A DNA stretch of 38,160 nucleotides from Arenicellales bacterium (GTDB lineage: Bacteria > Pseudomonadota > Gammaproteobacteria > Arenicellales > JAANXG01). The stretch covers positions 1 through 38,160 of the forward strand of contig JASJAT010000045.1 in the NCBI GenBank assembly GCA_030066885.1, read 5' to 3'. The position numbers were made by a program, and so were the translations under genes. Below are positions 16,905 to 25,468 of the stretch, piece by piece; the first letter of the stretch is position 1; every line of letters starts with the position of its first letter. Under the pieces are notes generated by a model. That model saw only the letters and a list, made by a program, of their open reading frames with translations. It was not told the origin of the DNA and ran no database searches.

Positions 16905-18200
16905 CTAAGTTTTTTGAGAAGCATGTAAAGCACGCCCCAGATCATCTATCAAATCCTCGGCCCCTTCTAATCCGACCGACAGACGAATAGTCCCTTCCTT
17001 GATACCAGCTGCTTCTAGTGCTGCGTTGTCCATCCGGTGATGGGTCGTACTGGCGGGGTGAATTACCAAAGACTTGGCATCGCCAACATTGGCAAGATGC
17101 GAAAAGATATTAAGGCGCTCGATAAATCGGCGACCGGCAGGTCTACCTCCTTTCACAACGAAACTGAATACCGCTCCACACCCTTTTGGCAGAAGCTGTT
17201 TGGCTAGTTCGTGATCAGGGTGGTCAGGTAGTTCCGGGTATATGACTTCTTCGACCGCTTTGTGTTCGTTTAGGTAAGACACCAGCTGGCGAGTGTTTTC
17301 GATGTGTTTTTTCACCCGCAAAGCTAAAGTTTCCATGCCCTGTAGAATATAAAACGCCGTGGTTGGGCTCATACAGGCACCGAAATCCCGTGCGCCCTCT
17401 TTACGTGCACGCGCAATAAACGCTGCAGGACCGTGCTCCTCAGTGAACACCAGATTGTGAAATCCTTCGTAAGGCTCGGTTAGCGTTGGAAATTTACCCG
17501 ATTGATCCCAATCGAACTTGCCACCGTCCACTAACAAGCCGCCGATGGCGATGCCATGCCCGCCTAGGAACTTTGTGGCTGAGTGAAATATCAAGTCGGC
17601 GCCGAAATCAAAGGGTTTGAATAGATAGGGCGTTGCGAAAGTGGAATCAATAAGCAACGGAAGGCCGGCGTTGTGTGCAACCTCGGATATAACAGGAACG
17701 TTCAAAATATCGAGCCCTGGGTTGCCCAGGATCTCACCGAACAGTAGCCTGGTGTTAGGTCGGATCGCGTCTGCAAAGGCGTCCGGGTCACGCGGATCTA
17801 CAAAGGTTGTTTCGATACCAAAACGTGGTAGCGTGTAACTCAACAGATTGTGCGAACCTCCGTATAAAGAACGTGAGGACACGATGTGCGACCCAGCTCC
17901 AATAATCGTGGCGATAGCAAGGTGCATGGCAGCCTGACCGCTGGCAGTGGCGATAGCGCCCACACCACCCTCTAGAGCACAAATGCGTTCTTCCAATACC
18001 GCGTTGGTCGGGTTGGTAATCCTTGAATACACATGCCCCGGCCGTTCACTATTGAAAATCGAAGCTGCCTGCTCGGTGCTTTTAAACACGTAAGAAGTAG
18101 TTTGGTATATCGGTACCGCTCGGGCACCATGAGTTTCATCGGGTTGTTGCCCGGCATGCAACGCTAAAGTGTCAAAATGTGGATATTTTGGTCCGGCCAT
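16905..18200 (-). CDS. Second O-acetylhomoserine sulfhydrylase-like PLP enzyme
   Basis: 431 residues, a paralogue of the enzyme at 10925-12208: [66 protein letters not shown], and PLP-lysine motif HSATKFLGGHG with Lys210. It carries the same MetY-type insertion (GKFDWDQSGKFP). Differences from the first copy lie around the active site (TASGQAAMH against GSGMAAQMV). Possible roles are sulfhydrylation with another sulfur donor such as methanethiol, or direct methionine formation. It starts an operon with an alpha/beta hydrolase, unlike the first copy, which goes with DAHP synthase. The AT-rich palindrome at 18239-18361 separates it from the upstream gene. Confidence 0.9.
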   Translation of the reverse strand: MAGPKYPHFDTLALHAGQQPDETHGARAVPIYQTTSYVFKSTEQAASIFNSERPGHVYSRITNPTNAVLEERICALEGGVGAIATASGQAAMHLAIATIIGAGSHIVSSRSLYGGSHNLLSYTLPRFGIETTFVDPRDPDAFADAIRPNTRLLFGEILGNPGLDILNVPVISEVAHNAGLPLLIDSTFATPYLFKPFDFGADLIFHSATKFLGGHGIAIGGLLVDGGKFDWDQSGKFPTLTEPYEGFHNLVFTEEHGPAAFIARARKEGARDFGACMSPTTAFYILQGMETLALRVKKHIENTRQLVSYLNEHKAVEEVIYPELPDHPDHELAKQLLPKGCGAVFSFVVKGGRPAGRRFIERLNIFSHLANVGDAKSLVIHPASTTHHRMDNAALEAAGIKEGTIRLSVGLEGAEDLIDDLGRALHASQKT

Positions 18201-18238
18201 AAAGTTGTCCTAGGTCTGAAGATCTAAACAGCGTTGGT

Positions 18239-18361
18239 AAGTAAAAAGTAAAAAGTTTAAAGTTTAAAGAGAAAAACCTGACGTCAAACTCGTCAATTTG
18301 ATGTGTCTTTAGGTGTATCTTTACTTTGTTCTTTTAACTTTGCACTTTCAACTTTCTACTT
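18239..18361. repeat. AT-rich palindrome, copy 3
   Basis: Left arm aagtaaaaagtaaaaagttt with aaagtttaaag; right arm ctttactttgttcttttaac, tttgcactttcaactttc. The arms pair imperfectly around cgtcaaactcgtcaatttga. It lies directly after the ETF-ubiquinone oxidoreductase stop and before the second MetY-like gene, both on the minus strand. Confidence 0.6.
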
Positions 18362-18364
18362 AAT

Positions 18365-20023
18365 TTACATATTCGGATAATTAGGTCCTCCCCCGCCCTG
18401 TGGTGTGACCCAGTTGATATTTTGGGTTGGATCCTTTATGTCACAGGTTTTACAGTGAACGCAGTTCTGTGCGTTGATTTGTAGCATGGGCTGCAAATTT
18501 TCATCTTCGACAATTTCATATACACCTGCGGGGCAATACCGTTGCTCCGGCGCTTGGTATTTCTTCAGGTTGACTTCTATCGGTACGGCGTCGTCTTTGA
18601 GTGTGAGATGGCAGGGTTGATTCTCTTCATGATTGGTGCCGGATAGATATACTGACGACAGTCGATCGAAGGTAATCTTTCCATCTGGAGCCGGATACTT
18701 GATCTCTTCATACGCTACAGCGGGTTTCAGAGTTTCGTGATCTACATGCGCATGCTTGAGTGTCCAAGGTGCACGCCCGCGCAACACAGTCTGATCCAGA
18801 CCGGTGTACAAAGTACCGCCCCACAGGCCCCATTTAAAGGAGGGTCTGACGTTGCGTGCCTGTTTTAACTCCTGATACACCCAACTTTCGTTGAAAGCTG
18901 CGGGGTAGGCAGAGAGTTCATCGCCTCCCATGCTACCTTCTTTGAGCGCAGTAAAGGCGGCTTCTGCCGCCAGCATGCCTGATTTCATGGCAGTGTGCGT
19001 GCCTTTAATCTTGGGCATATTCAGAGTGCCGGCTTCGCAACCAACCAAGACCCCGCCGGGAAAAACTAGCTTCGGTAAACATTGCAAACCACCTTCATTC
19101 AGCGCACGAGCGCCGTAAGCGACCCGCCGACCACCGTCAAAGGTCGGTCTGATCTGAGGATGCGTTTTAAAGCGTTGGAACTCGTTAAACGGACTCATCC
19201 AAGGGTTTTGATAGTCAAGCCCCACCACGAATCCCACCGAGACCTGATTGTCTTCCAAGTGGTAGAGAAAAGATCCGCCATAGGTTTTGCTGCCCAAAGG
19301 CCAACCTGCGGTATGCACCACCAGTCCTTGCTCGTGCTTCGACGGGTCGACTTCCCACAGTTCTTTTATACCGATACCGTAAGTTTGAGGCTGTGCGCCT
19401 TCGCGCAAATCAAACTGTGCCATGATTTGCTTGCCCAGTGAGCCGCGACAACCTTCAGCCAGGAAGGTGTATTTAGCGTGTAACTCGATACCGGGTTCGA
19501 AGGCATCGGTTTGGTTACCTTCTTTATCAATTCCCATGTCACCGGTGATAACGCCTTTAACCGCGCCATCATCGGTAAACAAAACCTCTGCTGCTGCGAA
19601 ACCCGGAAATATCTCGACCTCTAGGTCTTCTGCCTGTTCCGCAAGCCACCGACACAAGTTGCCCAAGCTAATGATGTAGTTGCCGGCGTTGTGCATTGCA
19701 GGCGGTAACATAAATGAAGGAAGGCCGATAGATCCCTTTTCCCGCAGAAAGAGAAATTTTTCCTTGTTAACGGGTGTGTTCAGTGGGGCGCCTTTCTCTT
19801 TCCAATTGGGGATTAACTCGTCGAGTGCCCGTGTTTCCACTACCGCTCCCGATAAAATATGGGCGCCGACCTCCGAGCCCTTTTCGAGTATACATACGCT
19901 TAGATCATGATCGTTTTCCTGTGCGAGCTGCTTCAAGCGAATCGCCGCAGCCAAACCCGAAGGGCCGGCACCGACGATAACGACATCGTACTCCATGGAT
20001 TCACGTTCCATAGAAGGCTCCAT
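18365..20023 (-). CDS. etfD: Electron transfer flavoprotein-ubiquinone oxidoreductase
   Basis: 552 residues, the normal length. The N-terminus [20 protein letters not shown] is the FAD-binding GxGxxG motif; [33 protein letters not shown] and [19 protein letters not shown] follow. The C-terminus carries a ferredoxin-like 4Fe-4S site with Cys521, Cys524 and Cys527 ([12 protein letters not shown]) plus an earlier cysteine in [10 protein letters not shown]. It is a monotopic inner-membrane enzyme that moves electrons from EtfAB (1901-3582) to ubiquinone, so it completes the acyl-CoA oxidation chain of the window although its gene lies 13 kb away. Both ATGs at 20023 and 20011 are possible starts. 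Confidence 0.96.
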   Translation of the reverse strand: MEPSMERESMEYDVVIVGAGPSGLAAAIRLKQLAQENDHDLSVCILEKGSEVGAHILSGAVVETRALDELIPNWKEKGAPLNTPVNKEKFLFLREKGSIGLPSFMLPPAMHNAGNYIISLGNLCRWLAEQAEDLEVEIFPGFAAAEVLFTDDGAVKGVITGDMGIDKEGNQTDAFEPGIELHAKYTFLAEGCRGSLGKQIMAQFDLREGAQPQTYGIGIKELWEVDPSKHEQGLVVHTAGWPLGSKTYGGSFLYHLEDNQVSVGFVVGLDYQNPWMSPFNEFQRFKTHPQIRPTFDGGRRVAYGARALNEGGLQCLPKLVFPGGVLVGCEAGTLNMPKIKGTHTAMKSGMLAAEAAFTALKEGSMGGDELSAYPAAFNESWVYQELKQARNVRPSFKWGLWGGTLYTGLDQTVLRGRAPWTLKHAHVDHETLKPAVAYEEIKYPAPDGKITFDRLSSVYLSGTNHEENQPCHLTLKDDAVPIEVNLKKYQAPEQRYCPAGVYEIVEDENLQPMLQINAQNCVHCKTCDIKDPTQNINWVTPQGGGGPNYPNM

Positions 20024-20150
20024 TAGTCGAGGTTTGTGGATGGCAATTGATTATATCTTGTTCCCTGTTGCGTGCAGCATGTGCAAACGGCGGGAACCCA
20101 ATCTGTCATCTTGTGGAGTGACCATCGTTACGGTATTTTACGCCGCCAAA

Positions 20151-20558
20151 ATGACACTAGATGAAATAAAGCGCAAGGCCAAAGGATCGTTGGTCGAACA
20201 CTTGGGGTTGGAATGGGAATACGTCCGGTCTGGGGAGACAAAAGCTTACTTCCAAATCAAGCCGTTTCATTTGGCCCCGAATGGGTACTTGCATGCAGCC
20301 AGTGTCATCGCCCTGGCTGATACGTGTTGTGGTTTCGGTTGTCTGGAGAGTCTGCCACCGAATGGCGAAAGTTTCACGACGATCGAGTTGAAGTCCAATT
20401 TTTTGGCGACAGCGAGACAGGGGCAAGTCGGTTGTATCGCAAAAATGGCGCACGGTGGCAAGACGACCCAGGTGTGGGATGCCACGGTAACCGATGAGAA
20501 TGATAAGGTCATCGCCATGTTTCGTTGTACCCAGTTTATTTTGTATCCAAGAAAATAA
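20151..20558 (+). CDS. PaaI-family hotdog thioesterase (second)
   Basis: Starting at ATG 20151 it has 135 residues, one hotdog domain; the longer frame from 19995 adds 52 residues that look like no known N-terminus and would overlap the divergent gene. The active-site block is LAPNGYLHAASVIALADTCC, an NGxxH motif as in hotdog acyl-CoA thioesterases, and FTTIELKSNFLATARQG follows. It hydrolyses acyl- or aroyl-CoA esters. It is divergent from the ETF-ubiquinone oxidoreductase gene and 19 bases upstream of the SDR gene, so it probably leads a short operon with it. It differs from the thioesterase at 6096 in keeping the histidine motif. Confidence 0.88.
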   Translation: MTLDEIKRKAKGSLVEHLGLEWEYVRSGETKAYFQIKPFHLAPNGYLHAASVIALADTCCGFGCLESLPPNGESFTTIELKSNFLATARQGQVGCIAKMAHGGKTTQVWDATVTDENDKVIAMFRCTQFILYPRK

Positions 20559-20577
20559 TGTAAATAGGAAATGTATT

Positions 20578-21342
20578 ATGAATATTTCAGGCCACGCGGC
20601 TATTGTTACTGGAGCTGCTTCGGGTATGGGCGCGCAGACAGCACAAGCCTTGTCTTCGGCTGGCGCCAAAGTAGCCCTGATGGATGTTCAGCGGGACAAG
20701 CTGGATGAAATCGCAAAGGATATCGGCGGTATCGCCATAGAATGCGACGTGACCAGCGCAAGCAGTGCAGAAGCTGCTGTCACCGAAGCAAAACATGCGC
20801 ACGGTGCGGCCAGGGTGCTAGTTAACTGCGCGGGAATTGCTCCCGCAAAACGCATTGTAGGTCGAGATGGGCCGATGTCTTTGGAGGACTTTAGGCAGGT
20901 TATCGATGTCAATCTCATCGGATCGTTCAACATGATGCGCTTAGTGGCCGCAGATTTGTATGCAGAGGATGCTTTAGACGACGTAGGTGAGCGTGGCGTT
21001 ATTGTCAACACCGCCTCGGTGGCGGCGTTCGAGGGGCAAATAGGTCAGGCGGCGTACTCTGCGTCAAAGGGGGGCATCGTTGCCCTGACCATTCAAGCAG
21101 CCAGAGACCTGTCGGGTAAAGGTATACGTGTGATCACCATCGCGCCTGGATTCATTGCGACACCCATGTTGCTAGAGATGCCGGAAGATGTACAAGAGAG
21201 CCTTGCACAACAGGCACCATTTCCCAAACGATTCGGACACCCGGAAGAATACAGCAAATTGGTGCTTCACGTTATCGACAACCAGATGATTAACGGCGAG
21301 GTGATTCGTCTGGACGGTGCTGCCAGAATGCAGCCGCGTTAG
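20578..21342 (+). CDS. Short-chain dehydrogenase/reductase, type-2 3-hydroxyacyl-CoA dehydrogenase-like
   Basis: The ATG at 20578 gives 254 residues; upstream in-frame codons belong to the end of the preceding gene region. The NAD motif is TGAASGMG (11-18), with Asp36 after beta2 pointing to NAD(H). The catalytic set is Asn112 (DVNLIGSFN), Ser147 (NTASVAAFEGQIGQ), Tyr160 and Lys164 (YSASK). FEGQIGQAAYSASKGGI and APGFIATPML match HSD17B10/FadB2x-type 3-hydroxyacyl-CoA dehydrogenases. It would oxidise a 3-hydroxyacyl-CoA, the third step of beta-oxidation, in keeping with the acyl-CoA dehydrogenase and ETF genes of the window. Confidence 0.88.
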   Translation: MNISGHAAIVTGAASGMGAQTAQALSSAGAKVALMDVQRDKLDEIAKDIGGIAIECDVTSASSAEAAVTEAKHAHGAARVLVNCAGIAPAKRIVGRDGPMSLEDFRQVIDVNLIGSFNMMRLVAADLYAEDALDDVGERGVIVNTASVAAFEGQIGQAAYSASKGGIVALTIQAARDLSGKGIRVITIAPGFIATPMLLEMPEDVQESLAQQAPFPKRFGHPEEYSKLVLHVIDNQMINGEVIRLDGAARMQPR

Positions 21343-21355
21343 GGTTGTTATTTTC

Positions 21356-21380
21356 GGAGGAGCGGCGACCTCGCCGCTAT
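21356..21380 (+). repeat. REP-like hairpin element
   Basis: ggaggagcggcg-acct-cgccgctat: full 6-bp stem and four-base loop, 14 bases after the SDR stop. The GTAG head is replaced by GGAG. Confidence 0.6.
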
Positions 21381-21496
21381 AGAGTAGAGTCTATAGGTAT
21401 TGCTCCTCCCATCAAAGGTGAAGTGTCGCCCGGCAAGTGAACGGGACTCAGGAGACAGGATTGCACATCTCGCCGAGCGGCACTCCAAACCGCTAG

Positions 21497-21559
21497 CCCG
21501 CGTAGGGCAATAATTTCTGGACCACCTTCAGCCCGATTATTCTTATATCCCTACGCGGG
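21497..21559 (+). promoter_or_regulatory. Inverted repeat in a long non-coding leader
   Basis: cccgcgtaggg (21497-21507) and ccctacgcggg (21549-21559) form a perfect 11-bp stem closing a 41-base loop. It lies in the 388-base gap 21343-21730. No known riboswitch class was matched with confidence. Confidence 0.4.
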
Positions 21560-21605
21560 AGTCGCATTGTCAACAAAAGATGCTTACCTGCCTTGACATA
21601 ATCCG

Positions 21606-21656
21606 CCAATCAATTGACTGTTTGTCCCAAAGACAAATGGGTCAACCGATTGGCGT
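21606..21656 (+). promoter_or_regulatory. Two-level hairpin upstream of a small ORF
   Basis: Outer arms ccaatcaattgac and gtcaaccgattgg pair at 11 of 13 positions; inside, tttgtc-ccaaa-gacaaa is a perfect 6-bp hairpin. A TTGACA hexamer lies just before it (21593-21598), but no -10 at the right distance was found. Confidence 0.35.
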
Positions 21657-21730
21657 GTTGGGTCAATACTCAAACAGCGGTGGTCTTCTATGATATCGGC
21701 GACTCAAAAATACCATATAGGAGACAGACC

Positions 21731-21859
21731 ATGCTTTTACTCACCTTACTGGCTTTCGGCGGCGCAACCATACTAACCAGCTCCATATGGATATTCGGCC
21801 GACTCGACCAGGAAAACAAAGCCCTTTTTGTTGAACTGCTCGACGACAATAAAATCTAG
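21731..21859 (+). CDS. Small single-span membrane protein (hypothetical, 42 aa)
   Basis: ATG 21731 follows aggagacagacc, a ribosome site with suitable spacing. The 42 residues begin MLLLTLLAFGGATILTSSIW, one likely membrane span, and end with a charged tail (RLDQENKALFVELLDDNKI). The in-frame codons from 21614 to 21730 overlap a hairpin and look non-coding, so the short form is preferred. No family is recognised. It is convergent with the benE-like gene. Confidence 0.45.
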   Translation: MLLLTLLAFGGATILTSSIWIFGRLDQENKALFVELLDDNKI

Positions 21860-21950
21860 TGCCGACTCGGCACCTTGAGACACTGGTAATTTCTTCAACT
21901 AGAACCGTTGTGAAATGATCTGTTGTAATGATCAGGAGATGGACCGACTG

Positions 21951-23120
21951 CTAACCTCTGTCTTCGACACGCCAGCCGTATACGAACAATCCTAACACTC
22001 CGGCAACCAAACCCCAAAAGGCAGCACCAATCCCAAACAGGGATACCCCAGATGCCGTTACTAAGAATGTGATTAGGGCAGGTTCACGATCACCTGGTGT
22101 TTTCATGGCAACGCTTAAACTGTTGGCGATAGTTGCCAACAACGCAAGACCGGCAACGGTAAACACGAGCTCTGTCGGGAACGCTGCAAACAACGCTGCA
22201 ACTGTCGCTCCAAAAATCCCAAGGATTAGATAAAACACGCCGGCTGACACCGCGGCCATGTAGCGCTTTGACGTGTCATCGTGCGCTTCAGGACCCATAC
22301 AGATCGCGGCAGTGATCGCGGCCAGGTTAAACGCAAATCCCCCGAAAGGTGCTAGTACCAATGTCGTTAAACCGGTCCACGTAATAACAGGTGAGATATG
22401 TGGGTTGTATCCAGACGCCTTTAGTACACCAATGCCGGGAATATTCTGGGAAGCCATGGTAACGACAAACAAAGGGATACCGATTCCGATCATAGTCGCT
22501 ATTGAGAACGAAGGGGTGACAAAAACCGGTGTGGCAAGGGCTAGTTCAAAGTCATCGAATCGCAGTAGATCTTGCATCCAGGCCAACGCTATTCCCAACA
22601 CCAAAACAGCGACGATAGTGTACCTTGGGAACACTCTCTTACCGACTAGGTAGACGAGAAACAGGGAGAACACCAGCACGAACTGAGATTTCATGGAGAG
22701 AAAAACTTCTAATCCAAACTGAAAAAGTACACCGGCCAGCATGGCGGATGCCAGTGACATGGGTAAGCGACCCATTAGCCGTTCGAACCAGCCAGTCACG
22801 CCGGACAATGTAATCAATACGGCACTCAAGAGAAACGCACCAATCGCTTCAGCCAAGGGAATACCAGATAGACTGGTTACCAGTAAGGCTGCTCCCGGTG
22901 TCGACCAGGCAGTGAGGATCGGAGTCCTGTAGTAAAGTGACAAACCGATCGTGGTCAGGCCCATGCCGAGCCCAAGTGCTCCCAGCCAAGAACTGATTTC
23001 AGTGGAGGATGCGCCCGCTGTATCTGCTGCGTGAAAAACGATGACCGCGGAACTCGAAAATCCTACCAATACGGCAATGAAGCCGGCTACGAAGCTGGTT
23101 ATCGATAGATCACGGAGCAT
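21951..23120 (-). CDS. benE: Benzoate/H+ symporter family transporter (BenE)
   Basis: 389 residues with about 11-12 hydrophobic segments. The start LSITSFVAGFIAVLVGFSSS, the TPILTAWSTPGAALL block and FAFNLAAITAAICMGPEAH are family hallmarks, and MASQNIPGIGVLKASGY matches the conserved central loop. It is an inner-membrane secondary transporter; the characterised member carries benzoate with protons. No benzoate degradation genes are present, so another aromatic or small organic acid is possible. It stands alone, convergent with a small ORF and preceded by repeat DNA. Confidence 0.9.
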   Translation of the reverse strand: MLRDLSITSFVAGFIAVLVGFSSSAVIVFHAADTAGASSTEISSWLGALGLGMGLTTIGLSLYYRTPILTAWSTPGAALLVTSLSGIPLAEAIGAFLLSAVLITLSGVTGWFERLMGRLPMSLASAMLAGVLFQFGLEVFLSMKSQFVLVFSLFLVYLVGKRVFPRYTIVAVLVLGIALAWMQDLLRFDDFELALATPVFVTPSFSIATMIGIGIPLFVVTMASQNIPGIGVLKASGYNPHISPVITWTGLTTLVLAPFGGFAFNLAAITAAICMGPEAHDDTSKRYMAAVSAGVFYLILGIFGATVAALFAAFPTELVFTVAGLALLATIANSLSVAMKTPGDREPALITFLVTASGVSLFGIGAAFWGLVAGVLGLFVYGWRVEDRG

Positions 23121-23305
23121 TAGTAAGGCCTGGGTAGTATTCTTTTCGGTCAGTGTCAGGTAACGCTAAATTAGGACAACAGTCATCAGCGTTTTAATTC
23201 TGCGCTCATTGTAAAGTAGCTATTCGTAAAACCCTATTACACGAATTGGGATCTTGGCGAGAGAAAAACGCATTCATACTAAGGCGCACCAATCCAGTCC
23301 TCTGT

Positions 23306-23421
23306 CGTTGCAAAATCGCGTCAGCGCTGCCGTGGCAATCCACCCAGGTCATTGCGAAGCGGCGTCAGCGGCTGTGGCAATCCAGATAGGTAAAAGAATG
23401 AAAGTTGAAAGTTTAAAGAAT
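23306..23421 (+). repeat. Tandem ATTGCGA...CAATCC units joined to an AT-rich arm
   Basis: Two tandem units of ~37 bases (23306-23343 and 23350-23386) share cgtcagcg and tggcaatcca. The second continues into taaaagaatgaaagttgaaa and gtttaaag. The block 23337-23421 matches the reverse complement of 16008-16092. It lies in the 403-base gap 23121-23523, which otherwise contains a fragment of the cttggcgagag palindrome (23254-23266) and no gene that I can support. Confidence 0.6.
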
Positions 23422-23523
23422 GGATGCGAAATACATGTTAGCTACCAAACTGCGACGTGATTCAGGCACCGCATTCGTTGTACGGTCAGTCGATGCGCTC
23501 CGGTTTGGGAGTCTTTAAAATGA

Positions 23524-23709
23524 CTAGCGCTTTTTGAGTTCGGTTACCTTGGACCATTGAGTATTGGGAGGAATGGAAAAAGCGATATCAGGTGAACCAC
23601 AATAGTCGCATCCCGGTGGTGGATTCTTGATTTCACGAAAGCCCAGATTTCTTTGACAATCCCAACAGATATACCACGCCTCTCGCACCGGTTTATTGGA
23701 GTCTTTCAT
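23524..23709 (-). CDS. Small zinc-ribbon protein (hypothetical)
   Basis: From ATG 23709 the protein has 61 residues; gggggtgtcac precedes this start. A TTG start at 23793 would give 89 residues. It holds CWDC and CDYCG, two CxxC pairs 18 residues apart, a likely zinc-ribbon knuckle, in a mostly polar protein with no signal peptide or membrane span. It follows the DUF2889 gene on the same strand, so they may be cotranscribed. No family is recognised; a regulator, an adaptor or a nucleic-acid-binding role are all open. Confidence 0.55.
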   Translation of the reverse strand: MKDSNKPVREAWYICWDCQRNLGFREIKNPPPGCDYCGSPDIAFSIPPNTQWSKVTELKKR

Positions 23710-23815
23710 GTGACACCCCCGTATCACTGCACCTTTATTCTCACTATAGACTAATCCAGGCACTTTTCCTGTCGTGACCGCGGCTGGTCTCAAGGCAAGG
23801 CCGGGATCGTGCCCT

Positions 23816-24415
23816 TTACCGGTTTGAGGCCTCCTTGTAGTCCGGCCAAAGCCTTTTAACTACCTCGCTTCCAGGGGTGTACGCGTGACAGGTACCCACT
23901 AAACTAGAGTTCTTAGCCGAGTTACCGTTTGCTGTCTTCGCTTTTATGGGAATGATGGTTTGAACCGCGGTGGTCGCAACCGAGCCAAGCAACTCACGTA
24001 AATGAGTACAGCCGTGGATCCCTCCCACTACCTTGTTTACCTCACTGCGAAAACCTGGGCCAATTTTTATGTTCTTGATTTTAGAGAAGTTAGGAACCGC
24101 GCCCGGGCAGACGTTGAATGGCCCGTACTCCGTCGATGCCTCTGTTTTATGTATAAGCAAATCATCATCTATGGTGATGCGGATCCACATCTCATGCACG
24201 GGTTCACCCGTTTTGACCGACCCCCGATCCATGTTAGTGAAATCATAGGTCTTGGTATCGATCAGATGACCCTCAATATCCCACAAGCCATCGTCACGTC
24301 GATAGCCGTAACACTCAACTGTGCGATTATGAATCAGTTCTCGTTTACTGTTGCTTTCAGGTAAAGGCATAAGACGACTTCTACTCGCGCGGCTAAATGG
24401 CGGGGTAGTATACAT
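23816..24415 (-). CDS. DUF2889 domain protein
   Basis: 199 residues from ATG 24415; a later ATG at 24370 is also possible and starts nearer the conserved domain. Recognisable blocks are ELIHNRTVECYGYRRDDGLW, DIEGHLIDTKTYDF, EPVHEMWIRITIDDDL and VGGIHGCTHLRELLG. This is the DUF2889 family, cytosolic and of unknown function, common near aromatic or sterol catabolism genes in Proteobacteria as far as I recall. The conserved His and Cys in GIHGCTHL could bind metal, which is inference. It probably forms a short minus-strand operon with the zinc-ribbon gene. Confidence 0.8.
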   Translation of the reverse strand: MYTTPPFSRASRSRLMPLPESNSKRELIHNRTVECYGYRRDDGLWDIEGHLIDTKTYDFTNMDRGSVKTGEPVHEMWIRITIDDDLLIHKTEASTEYGPFNVCPGAVPNFSKIKNIKIGPGFRSEVNKVVGGIHGCTHLRELLGSVATTAVQTIIPIKAKTANGNSAKNSSLVGTCHAYTPGSEVVKRLWPDYKEASNR

Positions 24416-24516
24416 CAACAGCTATAGTTCCATAGGGAATTGCATAAATCCCGCTTCTATTAATGTAGACCCGGCTAATCTATAATCAGTCGCTAAAATC
24501 GAACAACTTGAGAAAC

Positions 24517-25311
24517 ATGGGAGCGCCTGTGGAACCTGTCAATTCAATCTGGTTAGTCGGAATCGCTGCGTTAGTAATAGGTGCAATCATCGGTGCTATT
24601 GCCTATAGACTTTTTACCCCAACCGTAAAAAATGCTGCCAAACTCCGGGCCCAACTGGACGAGGCTAAAGAGGAGTTGGATAGTTACAAGGCCAGTGTGA
24701 GCAGTCACTTCAATAAGACTTCGGACTTAGTGAACGAACTGACTCAAGACTACGTCAAGGTATACAAGCACCTCGCGGAAGGTGCGCAAACTCTGGGTGA
24801 TGCCAAGGAATTCACCAATGTTTTAGAACAGCATCAAGGTAAAGTTTTAATTTCTTTTGGTGACGAATCAGAAGCGCAAGGTACGATAGTCAGTGAACAA
24901 TCTGCCGCTAAGGCAGAGTCGGAATCACCCTTGCAGGAACCCGTGGAGGTACCTTCGGAACAGATAGAGGCGGCCACGCAGGAGAACATTTCGGAAACGA
25001 TCAAAGAAGTCGCCGAAAAGATAAAGGGTGCGGAATCTACACAACCGGTGGCGGACGCAATCGAAGAGAAAGAACCCGTGCTCGATGTTGACAAAGAACC
25101 TGCTGTGAAAGTGGAAAACGACACCGCTGAACCGAAAGTGGCAGTGGATCGGGGTGACGGCAGTAATGAGCCAAAGTTAGCGGTTCAAGAAAACGAACAA
25201 AAGGAAGTAACTCCGTTACCGTCTGCTGAGCCCAAGGCGGATCCCGCAAAAACAAAGAAGGCAAAGCAGCCCACCGAGGAAGTAAAGCAGGAGTCCGACT
25301 TCCCCTTATAA
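24517..25311 (+). CDS. YhcB-like inner-membrane protein (DUF1043) with long acidic C-terminal extension
   Basis: 264 residues from ATG 24517; E. coli YhcB has about 132. A membrane span (WLVGIAALVIGAIIGAIAYR) leads into a coiled-coil (KLRAQLDEAKEELDSYKASV) and the family's SSHFNKTSDLVNELTQDYVK, YKHLAEGAQ and FTNVL blocks. After about residue 120 comes a low-complexity tail rich in Glu, Lys, Pro, Val and Ala. YhcB helps coordinate envelope and cell-wall growth in E. coli. The tail faces the cytosol and is probably disordered. The gene stands alone, divergent from DUF2889 and convergent with the ATP-grasp gene. Confidence 0.83.
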   Translation: MGAPVEPVNSIWLVGIAALVIGAIIGAIAYRLFTPTVKNAAKLRAQLDEAKEELDSYKASVSSHFNKTSDLVNELTQDYVKVYKHLAEGAQTLGDAKEFTNVLEQHQGKVLISFGDESEAQGTIVSEQSAAKAESESPLQEPVEVPSEQIEAATQENISETIKEVAEKIKGAESTQPVADAIEEKEPVLDVDKEPAVKVENDTAEPKVAVDRGDGSNEPKLAVQENEQKEVTPLPSAEPKADPAKTKKAKQPTEEVKQESDFPL

Positions 25312-25468
25312 CAGAGCGAGCGATAGATTTCCCTGTTATGTCACCCGCGCTCACTTCGCGAGTGTAGAGCCGGCGTCCATGGATGAAAGTGGCTAGTTGG
25401 CAGTAACGAGTAGCGACTGTCAATATCCCGCCGGTTGTTTTTCTAGCTGCTCGCCACTGTCATGCAAG

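Noticed and set aside
19995-20150. 52-codon extension of the second thioesterase, including a cysteine-rich piece (CSMCKRR)
   Set aside because: It overlaps the start of the ETF-ubiquinone oxidoreductase gene and its promoter region; the domain begins right after ATG 20151.
21430-21475. Possible cobalamin-type riboswitch, because of the word actcaggagacagg
   Set aside because: Only the short caggagac word resembles the conserved 3' part; the B12-box and the core before it are not present, and the following ORF has no link to cobalamin.
23306-23386. CRISPR-like tandem repeat
   Set aside because: Only two imperfect units with almost no spacer and no cas genes; the unit belongs to a dispersed family.
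23254-23460. 68-codon ORF in the gap upstream of the zinc-ribbon gene
   Set aside because: It lies across tandem repeat units and the AT-rich arm, so its open frame is a by-product of the repeats.
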